Positions 7,517 through 16,209 of a stretch of DNA of 64,000 nucleotides are shown one piece after another; the stretch's first letter is position 1, and every line of letters starts with the position of its first letter. The position numbers were made by a program, and so were the translations under genes. Source of the DNA: Sphingomonas sp. NBWT7 (GTDB taxonomy: Bacteria > Pseudomonadota > Alphaproteobacteria > Sphingomonadales > Sphingomonadaceae); NCBI RefSeq assembly GCF_014217605.1, contig NZ_CP043639.1:1759501-1823500 (forward strand), in the 5' to 3' direction. Under the pieces are notes generated by a model, which was not told the DNA's origin, did not search any database, and saw only the letters and a program-made list of their open reading frames with translations.

Positions 7517-8848
7517 TCAGCCTTGCCGGAGCCGGGCGAGCGCCCGATCACGGTCAATCAGCGGCAGCAACGCCGCCATGTCGGGCCCATGGTCGCGACC
7601 CGTCAGCGCACGGCGCAGCGGCAGGAACAGCACCTTGCCCTTGCGCCCAGTCGCTTCTTTGAGCCGCGCTGTCAGCGCGTGCCACGGGTCGTCCGACCAG
7701 TCGATCTCCGCCGCCGCCTCAGCTGCCGCAGCCAGATACCGGGCGTCGTCGCCAGCCACTGCCGCCGCGTCGATCGGCCCTTCGATCACCTGCCACCAGT
7801 CCGCCGCCTCGGCGAGGGTCGACAGGTTCGGCCGCACCGCCTCCCAGGCGCGTGCGTCCATCCCGGCCGGCAGCCGATCGGCGACGGCGGCATAAGGCAG
7901 TTGGTGAATGATCCGCGCGTTCACCTGCGCGAGCTCGCCCTCGTCGAACCGCGCCGGCGCGCGGCCGAAGCGGGCGAAATCGAACCCGGCGAGCAGCGGC
8001 GCCATCTCCACCACCGGCTCGACCGGGTCGCTGGTGCCGAGCCGTGCCAGCAGCGCGCGAATCGCCTGCGGCTCGATCCCGCCCGCGCGCAGCTCGTCCA
8101 CCCCTAGGCTGCCGAGCCGCTTGGAAAGCTTGCCCTCCGCGCCCGTAAGCAGCGCGGCGTGCGCGAACGCCGGCGGCGTGCCGCCGAGCGCGGCGAACAT
8201 CTGGATCTGCAGCGCGGTGTTGGCGACGTGATCCTCGCCGCGCACGACATGCGTAATTCCCAAGTCGACATCGTCGATCGCCGACGGCAGCATGTAGAGC
8301 CACGATCCGTCGGCGCGGCGGATCACCGGATCGCTCATCGTCGCCGGATCGAACCGCTGGGGCCCGCGTACCAGATCGTCCCACTCGACCGGCGCGTCGT
8401 GATCGAGGCGGAAGCGCCAGTGCGGCCGCACGCCATCAGCCTCCAGCCGCGCGCGATCGGCCTCGCTCAGCGCTAGCGCCGCGCGGTCGTAGATCGGCGG
8501 CAGCCCGCGGCCCAGCTGCACCTTGCGCTTGAGATCGAGCTCCTGGCTGGTCTCGTAGGCGGGATAGATCCGACCCGCCGCCACCAAAGTGTCGAACCGC
8601 GCCTGGTACAGCGCGAACCGGTCCGACTGGCGCACCTCGCAATCGGGCGTAAGGCCGAGCCACGCGAGATCCTCGCGGATCGCCGCGACGAACCGTTCCT
8701 CACTGCGCGCCGCGTCGGTATCGTCGATGCGCAGCAGGAAGCGCCCGCCGTTCGCGCGCGCCCACATCCAGTTGAACAGCGCAGTGCGGATGTTGCCGAC
8801 GTGGAGCCGGCCGGTCGGCGACGGGGCGAAGCGGGTAACGATCGTCAT
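7517..8848 (-). CDS. gltX: Glutamyl-tRNA synthetase
   Basis: Class I synthetase of 443 residues charging tRNA(Glu), and possibly tRNA(Gln) for later amidation. HIGH motif appears as PSPTGRLHVGN (about 8-18) and KMSKS-type loop as GKLSKRLG (about 240). The glutamate/tRNA acceptor region shows RIDDTDAARS. The cysteine-based zinc knuckle seen in many bacterial GluRS is replaced by YPAYETSQELDLKRK, as in shorter alphaproteobacterial enzymes. The frame continues upstream to 9832 but that is antisense to prs; ATG at 8848 gives the canonical MTIVTRFAPSPTG. Confidence 0.95.
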   Translation of the reverse strand: MTIVTRFAPSPTGRLHVGNIRTALFNWMWARANGGRFLLRIDDTDAARSEERFVAAIREDLAWLGLTPDCEVRQSDRFALYQARFDTLVAAGRIYPAYETSQELDLKRKVQLGRGLPPIYDRAALALSEADRARLEADGVRPHWRFRLDHDAPVEWDDLVRGPQRFDPATMSDPVIRRADGSWLYMLPSAIDDVDLGITHVVRGEDHVANTALQIQMFAALGGTPPAFAHAALLTGAEGKLSKRLGSLGVDELRAGGIEPQAIRALLARLGTSDPVEPVVEMAPLLAGFDFARFGRAPARFDEGELAQVNARIIHQLPYAAVADRLPAGMDARAWEAVRPNLSTLAEAADWWQVIEGPIDAAAVAGDDARYLAAAAEAAAEIDWSDDPWHALTARLKEATGRKGKVLFLPLRRALTGRDHGPDMAALLPLIDRDRALARLRQG

Positions 8849-8974
8849 GCGGCCAGCGGTTAGCGCGCGGCGCGCGCGACGCAAACCGCGCCGTGCATGC
8901 GCGCCCGATCGGTGACGCGAGATTGCAACATGGGGCCGGGCCGCTAAGGGGTCCGCGACGAAAGGGCGCAACGC

Positions 8975-9910
8975 ATGAAACTGATGACGGGCAATTCGAA
9001 CCTGCCGCTGGCACGGGACATCGCCGCCTATCTCGAGCTGCCGTTGACGGAGGCGCTGGTGCGCCGCTTCGCCGACGAGGAGATCTTTGTCGAGATCATG
9101 GAGAACGTCCGCGGCGAGGACGTCTTCCTGATTCAGTCGACCAGCTTCCCGGTCAACGACAACCTCATGGAGTTGCTGATCTGCATCGACGCGCTGAAAC
9201 GCGCCTCGGCCAAGCGGATCACCGCGGTGCTGCCCTATTTCGGCTATGCCCGGCAGGACCGCAAACCCGGCCCGCGCACGCCGATCTCGGCCAAGCTCGT
9301 CGCCAACCTCATCACCACCGCGGGCGCCGATCGCGTGCTGTCGGTCGATCTCCATGCCGGGCAGATCCAGGGCTTCTTCGACATCCCGACCGACAATCTG
9401 TTCGGCGCGCCGGTGATGTCGGCGGATATCAACGCGCGCTTCGGCTCGAAGAACCTGATGGTCGTCTCGCCCGACGTCGGCGGCGTGGTGCGCGCGCGCG
9501 CGCTCGCCAAGCGGCTCAACAACGCGCCGCTCGCGATCGTCGACAAGCGGCGCGAGCGCGCCGGCGAATCGGAAGTGATGAACATCATCGGCGACGTCGA
9601 GGGGCGCTTCTGCATCCTGATCGACGATATCGTCGATTCGGCCGGCACCCTCTGCAATGCCGCCGCCGCGTTGAAGGAAGCCGGCGCGGAGGACGTCGTC
9701 GCCTATGTCACCCACGGCGTGCTGTCTGGGGGCGCGGTCGCGCGCGTCGAGGGATCGGTGCTGCGCGAACTCGTCATCACCGATTCGATCGGCAACGCGG
9801 AGGCGATCGAGGGCGCGAAGCGCATCCGCCACCTCACCATCGCCCCGCTGCTCGCCGAGGCGATCAAGCGTATCGCCGACGAGACGAGCGTGTCGTCGCT
9901 GTTCGACTAA
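8975..9910 (+). CDS. prs: Ribose-phosphate pyrophosphokinase
   Basis: Makes PRPP from ribose 5-phosphate and ATP, feeding purine, pyrimidine, histidine and NAD pathways. 311 residues, standard length. Motifs: [10 protein letters not shown], the flexible-loop and ATP-binding [33 protein letters not shown], and the PRPP-binding loop [14 protein letters not shown]. Cytosolic hexamer in the family. ATG at 8975 gives [13 protein letters not shown], the usual beginning; the RBS is weak (AAAGGGCGCAACGC). Divergent from gltX with 126 bp between starts. Confidence 0.96.
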   Translation: MKLMTGNSNLPLARDIAAYLELPLTEALVRRFADEEIFVEIMENVRGEDVFLIQSTSFPVNDNLMELLICIDALKRASAKRITAVLPYFGYARQDRKPGPRTPISAKLVANLITTAGADRVLSVDLHAGQIQGFFDIPTDNLFGAPVMSADINARFGSKNLMVVSPDVGGVVRARALAKRLNNAPLAIVDKRRERAGESEVMNIIGDVEGRFCILIDDIVDSAGTLCNAAAALKEAGAEDVVAYVTHGVLSGGAVARVEGSVLRELVITDSIGNAEAIEGAKRIRHLTIAPLLAEAIKRIADETSVSSLFD

Positions 9911-9931
9911 GAGTTGGGGGCTCAGCGACTA

Positions 9932-9965
9932 CTAAAAGAAAACGCCGCGGCTTAGCCGCGGCGTT
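9932..9965 (-). terminator. Rho-independent terminator for the PilZ gene
   Basis: 11-bp perfect stem AACGCCGCGGC / GCCGCGGCGTT (9941-9951 and 9955-9965) with a 3-nt loop. Read leftward it is followed by TTTTCTTTT, the classic intrinsic terminator pattern, so it ends the leftward PilZ transcript. It lies 31 bp past the prs stop and may also act, less efficiently, on prs. Confidence 0.8.
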
Positions 9966-10008
9966 GGACGGGTTCGGCGTTGCGACCCGCCAGCCGCCTT
10001 CGCTGCGC

Positions 10009-10335
10009 TCAGCTGTTCCCGAGTGCCACGATGTGGTCGAACACCGCCGGGTGCAGTGGCTTGGAGAACGCACAGCCGTAGCGGTACTTGTCGCGCCACG
10101 CGACCACCGCCTCCAACCCGGCGAGCCCCGGCAGCGTCAGCCACACCGTCGTGCCCGGCCACAGCGTGAAGCTCGTCTGCGCGCGGAATCCCGTCACCGA
10201 CAGGTCGACCACTTCGATCTCGAAGCGGGTCGTGCCACGATCGCGCAGATGGGCGCGCATCCGCACCGCCTTGCGCAGCGCACGGCGGCTTTCTTCGCTT
10301 TCGCCCGGGATCGGAAGAGATGCAGCGTTATCCAT
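10009..10335 (-). CDS. PilZ-domain protein
   Basis: 108-residue single-domain protein. The PilZ c-di-GMP signature is visible as an arginine-rich lead (RRALRKAVRMRAHLR, about 17-31), followed by DLSVTGFRA (about 44-52), matching RxxxR ... (D/N)xSxxG. Such stand-alone PilZ proteins are diguanylate-responsive adaptors; the partner is not identifiable here. Monocistronic: a strong terminator follows and the lysK gene is divergent. Confidence 0.85.
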   Translation of the reverse strand: MDNAASLPIPGESEESRRALRKAVRMRAHLRDRGTTRFEIEVVDLSVTGFRAQTSFTLWPGTTVWLTLPGLAGLEAVVAWRDKYRYGCAFSKPLHPAVFDHIVALGNS

Positions 10336-10455
10336 GGGGCGAACTTATCCGCCGCATTCGTTACTTTTCGGCAAACGCACGCGCGGCCCATCGCCCACTC
10401 CCCACGGCCATGGATATAGCCATCGCCGCCCGCCGTCGCTACGTCGCACCGCACC

Positions 10456-12102
10456 ATGACCGACGACGCAGCCGCCAGCATTCACGACGCCGCAGCCACC
10501 CCGACGGACGAGCGCCGCGCCGCCGCGCTCGAATCCAAGGCCTGGCCGTACGAGGAAGCGCGCAAGCTCATCAAGCGCTGGCCAGATGGCAAGCCGAACG
10601 GCGAGCCGATGCTGTTCGAGACCGGCTACGGCCCCTCGGGCCTGCCGCACATCGGCACCTTCCAGGAAGTGCTGCGCACCACCATGGTCCGCCGCGCCTA
10701 TGAGGAGATGACGGGGCTTCCGACGCGGCTGGTGGCGTTCAGCGACGATATGGACGGGCTGCGCAAGGTGCCCGACAACGTACCCAACAAGGAATTGCTG
10801 GCGGCGAACCTCGGCAAGCCGCTGTCGCGCGTCCCCGATCCGTTCGGCAAGTTCGACAGTTTCGCCGCGCACAACAACGCCATGCTGCGCGACTTCCTCG
10901 ATCGCTTCGGCTTCGACTACGAATTCGTCTCGTCGACTGACTATTACGCGTCGGGCCGCTTCGACGAGAAGCTGCGCGACGTGCTGCGCCATTACGACAA
11001 GATCATGGCGGTCATGCTGCCGACCCTGCGCGCCGAACGGCAGGCGACCTATTCCCCCGTCCTCCCGGTCAGCCCGACGAGCGGCATCGTCCTCCAGGTG
11101 CCGGTCGAGGTGGTCGACGCCGAGGCCGGGATCATTCGCTTCACCGACACCTCCGTTCCGGGGGGCGAGACGGTCGAGCAGTCGATCCTCGGCGGCAAGG
11201 CCAAGCTGCAGTGGAAGCCCGACTGGGGCATGCGCTGGGCCGCACTCGGCGTCGATTATGAGATGTACGGTAAGGACCTGATCGATTCGGGCGTGCTCGG
11301 CGGCAAGATCGCGCAGGTGCTCGGCGGGCGTAAGCCCGAAGGGCTGATCTACGAGCTGTTCCTCGACGCCAAGGGCGAGAAGATCTCCAAGTCGAAGGGT
11401 AACGGCCTGTCGATCGAGGAGTGGCTGACCTACGGCCCCGACGAGAGCATCGCCTTCTACATCTATCGCGAGCCCAAGAAGGCCAAGTCGCTCCACCTCG
11501 GCCTGATCCCGCGCGCGATCGACGACTATTGGCAGTTCCGCGCCAATTACGCTGGGCAAGGCTGGAAGGAACGGCTCGGCAACCCGGTGCACCACGTCCA
11601 CTCGGGCGACGTGCCCGGCGAGACGCTGCCGGTCACCTTCGGGCTGCTGCTTAACCTCGTCGGCGTGATGGGCGAAGGCGCGACCAGCGCGCAGGTGTGG
11701 GGCTATCTCGCCAATTACCTGCCCGACGCCGCGCCGGAGAAGCACCCCGAGCTCGATCGCATGATCGGCTACGCGCTCGCCTACCACCGCGACTTCATCG
11801 CGCCGACGCTCAAGCGCCGCGCGCCCGAGGGGATCGAGATCGACGCACTGCGCCGTCTCGACGACGATCTCGCCGCGCTCAGCGAAGACGCCTCGGCCGA
11901 GGACATCCAGAACGTTGTCTACGAGATCGGCAAGAGCACGTTCGGCGACGCGGGCGGCTTCGCCGAACTGCGCGACTGGTTCAAGGCGCTGTACGAAACG
12001 CTCCTCGGCTCGAGCCAGGGCCCGCGCATGGGCAGCTTCATCCGCCTCTACGGCGTCTCCAACACCCGCCGCCTCATCGCCGAGGCCCTAACGGCGGCGT
12101 AA
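10456..12102 (+). CDS. lysK: Lysyl-tRNA synthetase, class I
   Basis: 548 residues. Class I fold motifs: HIGH as GYGPSGLPHIGTF (about 56-68) and KMSKS as KISKSKGN (about 310-317). This archaeal-type LysRS replaces the usual class II LysS in many alphaproteobacteria; no class II lysS is in the window. The N-terminal 25 residues are alanine-rich and variable. Starts MTDDAAAS; divergent from the PilZ gene with 120 bp between. The product charges tRNA(Lys) in the cytosol. Confidence 0.95.
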   Translation: MTDDAAASIHDAAATPTDERRAAALESKAWPYEEARKLIKRWPDGKPNGEPMLFETGYGPSGLPHIGTFQEVLRTTMVRRAYEEMTGLPTRLVAFSDDMDGLRKVPDNVPNKELLAANLGKPLSRVPDPFGKFDSFAAHNNAMLRDFLDRFGFDYEFVSSTDYYASGRFDEKLRDVLRHYDKIMAVMLPTLRAERQATYSPVLPVSPTSGIVLQVPVEVVDAEAGIIRFTDTSVPGGETVEQSILGGKAKLQWKPDWGMRWAALGVDYEMYGKDLIDSGVLGGKIAQVLGGRKPEGLIYELFLDAKGEKISKSKGNGLSIEEWLTYGPDESIAFYIYREPKKAKSLHLGLIPRAIDDYWQFRANYAGQGWKERLGNPVHHVHSGDVPGETLPVTFGLLLNLVGVMGEGATSAQVWGYLANYLPDAAPEKHPELDRMIGYALAYHRDFIAPTLKRRAPEGIEIDALRRLDDDLAALSEDASAEDIQNVVYEIGKSTFGDAGGFAELRDWFKALYETLLGSSQGPRMGSFIRLYGVSNTRRLIAEALTAA

Positions 12103-12171
12103 CCGCGGCGATGCGTCGCGCCGCCGGTTGAGCTCAACGTTCGGTCGGTGAGCGCCCGGGCATCGCCTCGC

Positions 12172-13245
12172 TCACTCGTCCGCATCCCGGAGCGGCGTAG
12201 CGTCCAACGCCTCCCGCCACAGGATCTCAACCAGCTGCGCGGCAGGCAGCGAACGCGCGAGCGGCGCGCCTTGGCCGGCCCAGTGCGCGCCGAACCCCGG
12301 CTCACCGGCAACGCGCGCCGCCGCGTTCAGCGCCTTGCCCGCATCGTAGGCGATTGGATAATCCGGCGCGGGAAGCCCGGTCGCTTCCCCCCATCGGGTA
12401 AAGCGGTTCGCCAGGCAGCGCGCCGGCCGGCCCGATATAGCGCTCGTCATGATCGTGTGATGCGCATCTTCCCCGAACAGCGCCGCGCGATAGCTGGCGT
12501 CGGCGCTGCTCTCCGGACACGCGACGAAGGCGGTGCCCAGCTGCGCGGCCGCGGCGCCGAGGCTGAGCGCCGCGCGGACGCCGGCGCCATCCATGATCCC
12601 GCCCGCGGCGATGACGGGTAGGGTCGTTTGCGTGACGAGCAGCCGCGTCAGCGCCACTGTGCCGAGCCGGTCATCGCGCGCCGCAGGATCGAACACGCCG
12701 CGATGCCCGCCGGCCTCCCACCCCTGCGCGACGACCAGATCGATGCCGGCCGCTTCGATCTGCCGCGCTTCATCGAGGCTGGTAGCAGAGGCGAGCAACA
12801 GGCAGCCGGCGCCCTTCAACGCCGCGATCTTTTCCTTTGTCGGCACGCCGAAGTGGAAACTGATCACCGGCGGCGCCGTCTCCAGCAGCATCGCGAACAT
12901 CGTGTCGTCATCGGCGAAGCTGGTGTAGATCGTCCTCAACACCGGCGGCGGCGACGCGCCGTAGCGCTCGAAATTCGGCCGAAGCGCATCGATCCATCGC
13001 CGCTCGCGCATGGCATCGCGCTGCGGCGTCGCATGGACGAAGAGATTGACGTTGAAGGCGCGGCGGGTTCGGGCGCGAACGGCGTCGATCATCGATCGCG
13101 CTCCGGCGGCATCGGTCGCGCCGACACCGATCGAACCCAGACCGCCGGCCTCGGACACCGCAGCCGCCAATTGCGGTGTTGAAACGCCCGCCATCGGAGC
13201 CTGTACAATGGGAATGGTGACACCGAGATGCTGGAGCGAGCGCAT
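12172..13245 (-). CDS. Nitronate monooxygenase-like FMN oxidoreductase
   Basis: 357-residue TIM-barrel flavoprotein of the 2-nitropropane dioxygenase/NMO family. Features: PIVQAPMAGVSTPQLAAAVS at the N-terminus, QGWEAGGHRG (FMN/phosphate loop with the conserved histidine, about 185), and PVIAAGGIMDGAGVRAALSLGAAA with the second phosphate-binding loop. Likely detoxifies alkyl nitronates, though family members also include enoyl reductase-like enzymes. The ATG at 13245 (MRSLQHLGVTIP) is chosen; the frame upstream is basic and unlike the family. Convergent with lysK. Confidence 0.88.
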   Translation of the reverse strand: MRSLQHLGVTIPIVQAPMAGVSTPQLAAAVSEAGGLGSIGVGATDAAGARSMIDAVRARTRRAFNVNLFVHATPQRDAMRERRWIDALRPNFERYGASPPPVLRTIYTSFADDDTMFAMLLETAPPVISFHFGVPTKEKIAALKGAGCLLLASATSLDEARQIEAAGIDLVVAQGWEAGGHRGVFDPAARDDRLGTVALTRLLVTQTTLPVIAAGGIMDGAGVRAALSLGAAAAQLGTAFVACPESSADASYRAALFGEDAHHTIMTSAISGRPARCLANRFTRWGEATGLPAPDYPIAYDAGKALNAAARVAGEPGFGAHWAGQGAPLARSLPAAQLVEILWREALDATPLRDADE

Positions 13246-13420
13246 CACCGGGCCATGCGCGCGGCGGCGGCGCGTCGCAATCGTGCAGCGCCCTAGCAAC
13301 CGCGCCACCGACGCGTCGCGATCGCACCCACGAACGAGGCACAGATGAATCGCCAACACATCGATCAGAAGCGGCCGACAAGGTTAGCGCCCGCAGGCGC
13401 AACCCGCTAACCCTCCCCGC

Positions 13421-14011
13421 ATGTGCAACGAGGCCGCCCGCCGCATCGCTCTCGGCGAACTCCGCAATGACTGGGGCGAGACGCGCATACCGCTCGTTTT
13501 CCCCGAAGGCGTGCCAAACATGGCACCGCTCGAGGGCTTCCGTATCACCGATCCGACGATCATCATTCGCGGCGTCGAGGGCGCCGCGGATCGGGCGGAA
13601 TGCGTCACGCGCCGCTGGAGCTGGCCGGGTGCAGGCGGGCGGCCGGTCTACAATTATCGCTCGGACGGGCGCAGTCTCGTCCAGGGCCGCTGCCTGATCC
13701 CGGTCGACGCGTTCTTCGAGTTCACCGCGCCGGCCGATCCCAAGGCGAAGCGCAAGGACAAATGGGCCTTTCGCCTCGTCGATCATCCGTGGTTCTGCAT
13801 CGCCGGCCTGTGGCGGCACGACGCGGCAGTCGGCGAAGCCTTCACCATGCTGACGTGCGAGCCCGGCCCCGACATCGCGCCCTATCATTCGCGCCAAGTC
13901 GTCGTGCTCGGCCGTGATGCCTGGGCAGCGTGGCTCGACCCGGCGGTGCCCTCAGCCGATCTGTGCCGGCCGCTGCCCGCGGGCAGCCTCTCGGTGGAGC
14001 CGGCGCGTTGA
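13421..14011 (+). CDS. SRAP-domain (YedK/HMCES) abasic-site DNA-protein crosslinker
   Basis: 196 residues. The family protects single-stranded DNA by crosslinking its N-terminal cysteine to abasic sites. All active-site residues can be placed: Cys2 in MCN, Asn78 in YNYRSD, Glu100 in DAFFEF, and His156 in PYHSRQ. The usual MCGR start is altered to MCNE and the HDRMP-like loop to HSRQV, so this is a divergent member. Its TGA overlaps the TTG start of nhaA (TTGA), implying coupled translation. Confidence 0.88.
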   Translation: MCNEAARRIALGELRNDWGETRIPLVFPEGVPNMAPLEGFRITDPTIIIRGVEGAADRAECVTRRWSWPGAGGRPVYNYRSDGRSLVQGRCLIPVDAFFEFTAPADPKAKRKDKWAFRLVDHPWFCIAGLWRHDAAVGEAFTMLTCEPGPDIAPYHSRQVVVLGRDAWAAWLDPAVPSADLCRPLPAGSLSVEPAR

Positions 14012-15204
14012 CGCGGCGCCGCTCCGCGCTGCGCGCGTTCCTCGCCAACGAGGCCGCCGGCGGCGTCGTCCTGATCGTCGCCGCGATCCTCGCGATGATC
14101 GTCGCCAACCTGCCCGCGACGGCAGAGGGCTATGCGCACGCGCTCCATGCCGAAATCGGTCCGATCCTAGCGCCGCAGCTCGGCTCGATGACGGTCCACC
14201 TGTGGATCAACGACGGGCTGATGGCGCTGTTCTTCCTGCTCGTCGGGCTGGAGATCAAGCGCGAGTTCGTCGACGGACGGCTGGCACAGGCGGATCAGCG
14301 CCGCCTGCCCTTCCTCGCCGCCGCCGCCGGCATGGCAGTCCCCGCGCTCGTCTTCCTAGCGATCGTCGGCGACGCGCCGCAGCTGCAGCGCGGCTGGGCG
14401 ATCCCCGCGGCGACCGATATCGCCTTCGCCGTCGGCATCATGGCGATGCTCGGCTCGCGCGTTCCCTCCGCGCTGAAGCTGCTGCTGACGACGGTGGCGA
14501 TCGTCGACGATATGGGCGCCGTCGCGATCATTGCGCTCGCTTATACCGATCAGATCAGCGCGGTCGCGCTCGCCGGTGCGGGGCTCGCCACGATCGTCCT
14601 CTACGTCATGAACCGGCGGGGGGTGATGGCGTTGTGGCCGTATCTGCTCGTCGGCGCCGCATTGTGGCTGTTCGTGCTGCGATCGGGCGTCCATGCGACG
14701 ATCGCGGGCGTCGTCACCGCCGCCTTCGTGCCCATCGTTCGCACGCCGGGTGCGCCCGACGCCGCGCACTCGCCGCTCCACCGCCTCGAACACGCGCTTC
14801 ACCCGTGGGTCGCCTTCGCGATCGTGCCGCTGTTTGCGTTCGCCAATGCCGGCGTCGCGCTGGGCGGCACGGGGTGGGCGATCGTCGGCGAGCCGCTCGT
14901 GCTGGCGGTGGCGGCAGGGCTTTTCTTCGGCAAGCAGATCGGCATTTTCGGCATGATCTGGGGCGCCGCGCGACTCGGCATCGCCAAGCCGCCGCACCGC
15001 GTCAGCTGGGCGCAGCTCTACGGCATGGCGCTGCTCGCCGGGATCGGCTTCACGATGAGCCTGTTCATCGGCACGCTCGCCTTTCCCCTCGACCCCGCGC
15101 TGGTCGAGGAAGTGAAGGTCGGCGTGCTCGCCGGCTCGATCGCTTCGGCGCTCGCCGGCGCGATCGTCCTCGCGCTCGCGAAGTCCGCGAGCCGGGCGTC
15201 GTGA
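14008..15204 (+). CDS. nhaA: Na+/H+ antiporter NhaA
   Basis: 398 residues, about 11-12 hydrophobic segments across the inner membrane; exports sodium for protons. Family signatures: NDGLMALFFLLVGLEIKREF, IPAATDIAFAVGI, and the paired transport aspartates in TTVAIVDDMGAVAI. The TTG at 14008 is preferred: GGTGGAG lies about 8 bp upstream and the codon overlaps the SRAP stop. The longer open frame upstream is SRAP in another frame. The C-terminus overlaps the next gene by 4 bp (GTGA). Confidence 0.94.
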   Translation: MTRRRSALRAFLANEAAGGVVLIVAAILAMIVANLPATAEGYAHALHAEIGPILAPQLGSMTVHLWINDGLMALFFLLVGLEIKREFVDGRLAQADQRRLPFLAAAAGMAVPALVFLAIVGDAPQLQRGWAIPAATDIAFAVGIMAMLGSRVPSALKLLLTTVAIVDDMGAVAIIALAYTDQISAVALAGAGLATIVLYVMNRRGVMALWPYLLVGAALWLFVLRSGVHATIAGVVTAAFVPIVRTPGAPDAAHSPLHRLEHALHPWVAFAIVPLFAFANAGVALGGTGWAIVGEPLVLAVAAGLFFGKQIGIFGMIWGAARLGIAKPPHRVSWAQLYGMALLAGIGFTMSLFIGTLAFPLDPALVEEVKVGVLAGSIASALAGAIVLALAKSASRAS

Positions 15205-16205
15205 AACGCTTCTTCTCCCCCGCACAGCTCGCGCACGCGCCGCGGCACGAGCTCCACAACGGCGGTTTCACGGACTATGCCGAGAAGCCCGCCCGCGCAC
15301 AGGCGATCCTCGACGCGATCGGCGGCGCGGACGCCCCGCCCGATCGCGGCGACGCGCCGATCCTCGCGGTGCATTCGCCCGACTATTGCGCGTTCCTGCA
15401 ACAGGCTTCAGCCGCCTGGGCTGCCGCCGGACGCCCCGGCGATGCCCTGCCTTATGCTTTTCCGATCGTCGGCCGTCGCCCGCTGCGGCTCGATCGCATC
15501 GACGCGCTGCTCGGCCGCCATTCGTTCGACGCGACGACGCCGATCACGCCCGCCACCTGGACGAGCGCCTACGGCAGCGCGCAATCGGCGCTCGCTGCCA
15601 CACACGCGGTGCTCGGCGGGGAGCCCGCCGCCTTCGCGCTGTGCCGTCCGCCCGGCCACCACGCCGGCGCCGATTATTGCGGCGGCTACTGCCACCTCAA
15701 CGTCGCCGCGATCGCCGCGCAGGCAGCGCGCGATGCCGGCCACACGCGCGTCGCGATCCTCGACATCGACTATCACCACGGCAACGGCACGCAGGACATC
15801 TTCTGGCAACGCGGCGATGTTTTCTACGCCAGCGTCCACGCCGATCCCGCGACCGATTATCCCTTCTACTGGGGCCACGCCGACGAGACCGGCGAGGGCG
15901 CGGGCGAAGGCACGACGCTCAACCTGCCACTGCCGCACGGCACCACGCTCGACGCGTTCCGCACAGCGCAGAGCCGCGCTCTCGACGCGATCGCGCGCTG
16001 GGGCGCGAGCTTCCTCGTGCTCAGCTTCGGTGCGGACACGTGGGAGGGTGATCCGATCAGCCACTTCGCGCTGCGCACGCCCGATTACACCGTCCTCGCG
16101 CGCGATATCGTCGCACTCGGGCTGCCGACGGTGATCGTGATGGAGGGCGGCTATGCGATCGATGCGCTCGGCGCCAACGTCGCGAGCCTCCTCGCCGGCT
16201 TCTGA
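15201..16205 (+). CDS. Histone deacetylase / acetylpolyamine amidohydrolase family protein
   Basis: 334-residue zinc hydrolase of the arginase-deacetylase fold. Motifs: RPPGHHAG (tandem His of the charge relay, about 150), DIDYHHGNGTQ (zinc Asp and His, about 190-200), SVHADP, GADTWEGDPIS (third metal Asp) and a late EGGY tyrosine region. The closest described class is acetylpolyamine amidohydrolase, which deacetylates small acetylated amines; a histone role is not implied. GTG start overlaps the nhaA stop (GTGA), third gene of the SRAP-nhaA-deacetylase unit. Confidence 0.9.
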   Translation: MKRFFSPAQLAHAPRHELHNGGFTDYAEKPARAQAILDAIGGADAPPDRGDAPILAVHSPDYCAFLQQASAAWAAAGRPGDALPYAFPIVGRRPLRLDRIDALLGRHSFDATTPITPATWTSAYGSAQSALAATHAVLGGEPAAFALCRPPGHHAGADYCGGYCHLNVAAIAAQAARDAGHTRVAILDIDYHHGNGTQDIFWQRGDVFYASVHADPATDYPFYWGHADETGEGAGEGTTLNLPLPHGTTLDAFRTAQSRALDAIARWGASFLVLSFGADTWEGDPISHFALRTPDYTVLARDIVALGLPTVIVMEGGYAIDALGANVASLLAGF

Positions 16206-16209
16206 GGCG

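Noticed and set aside
7517..9832. 771-codon leftward frame over gltX and prs
   Set aside because: The N-terminal 328 codons are antisense to prs; the synthetase begins at 8848.
13914..16205. A 763-codon frame joining SRAP-nhaA antisense-like sequence to the deacetylase
   Set aside because: The first 430 codons lie out of frame inside SRAP and nhaA and are arginine-rich; only 15201 onward matches a protein family.
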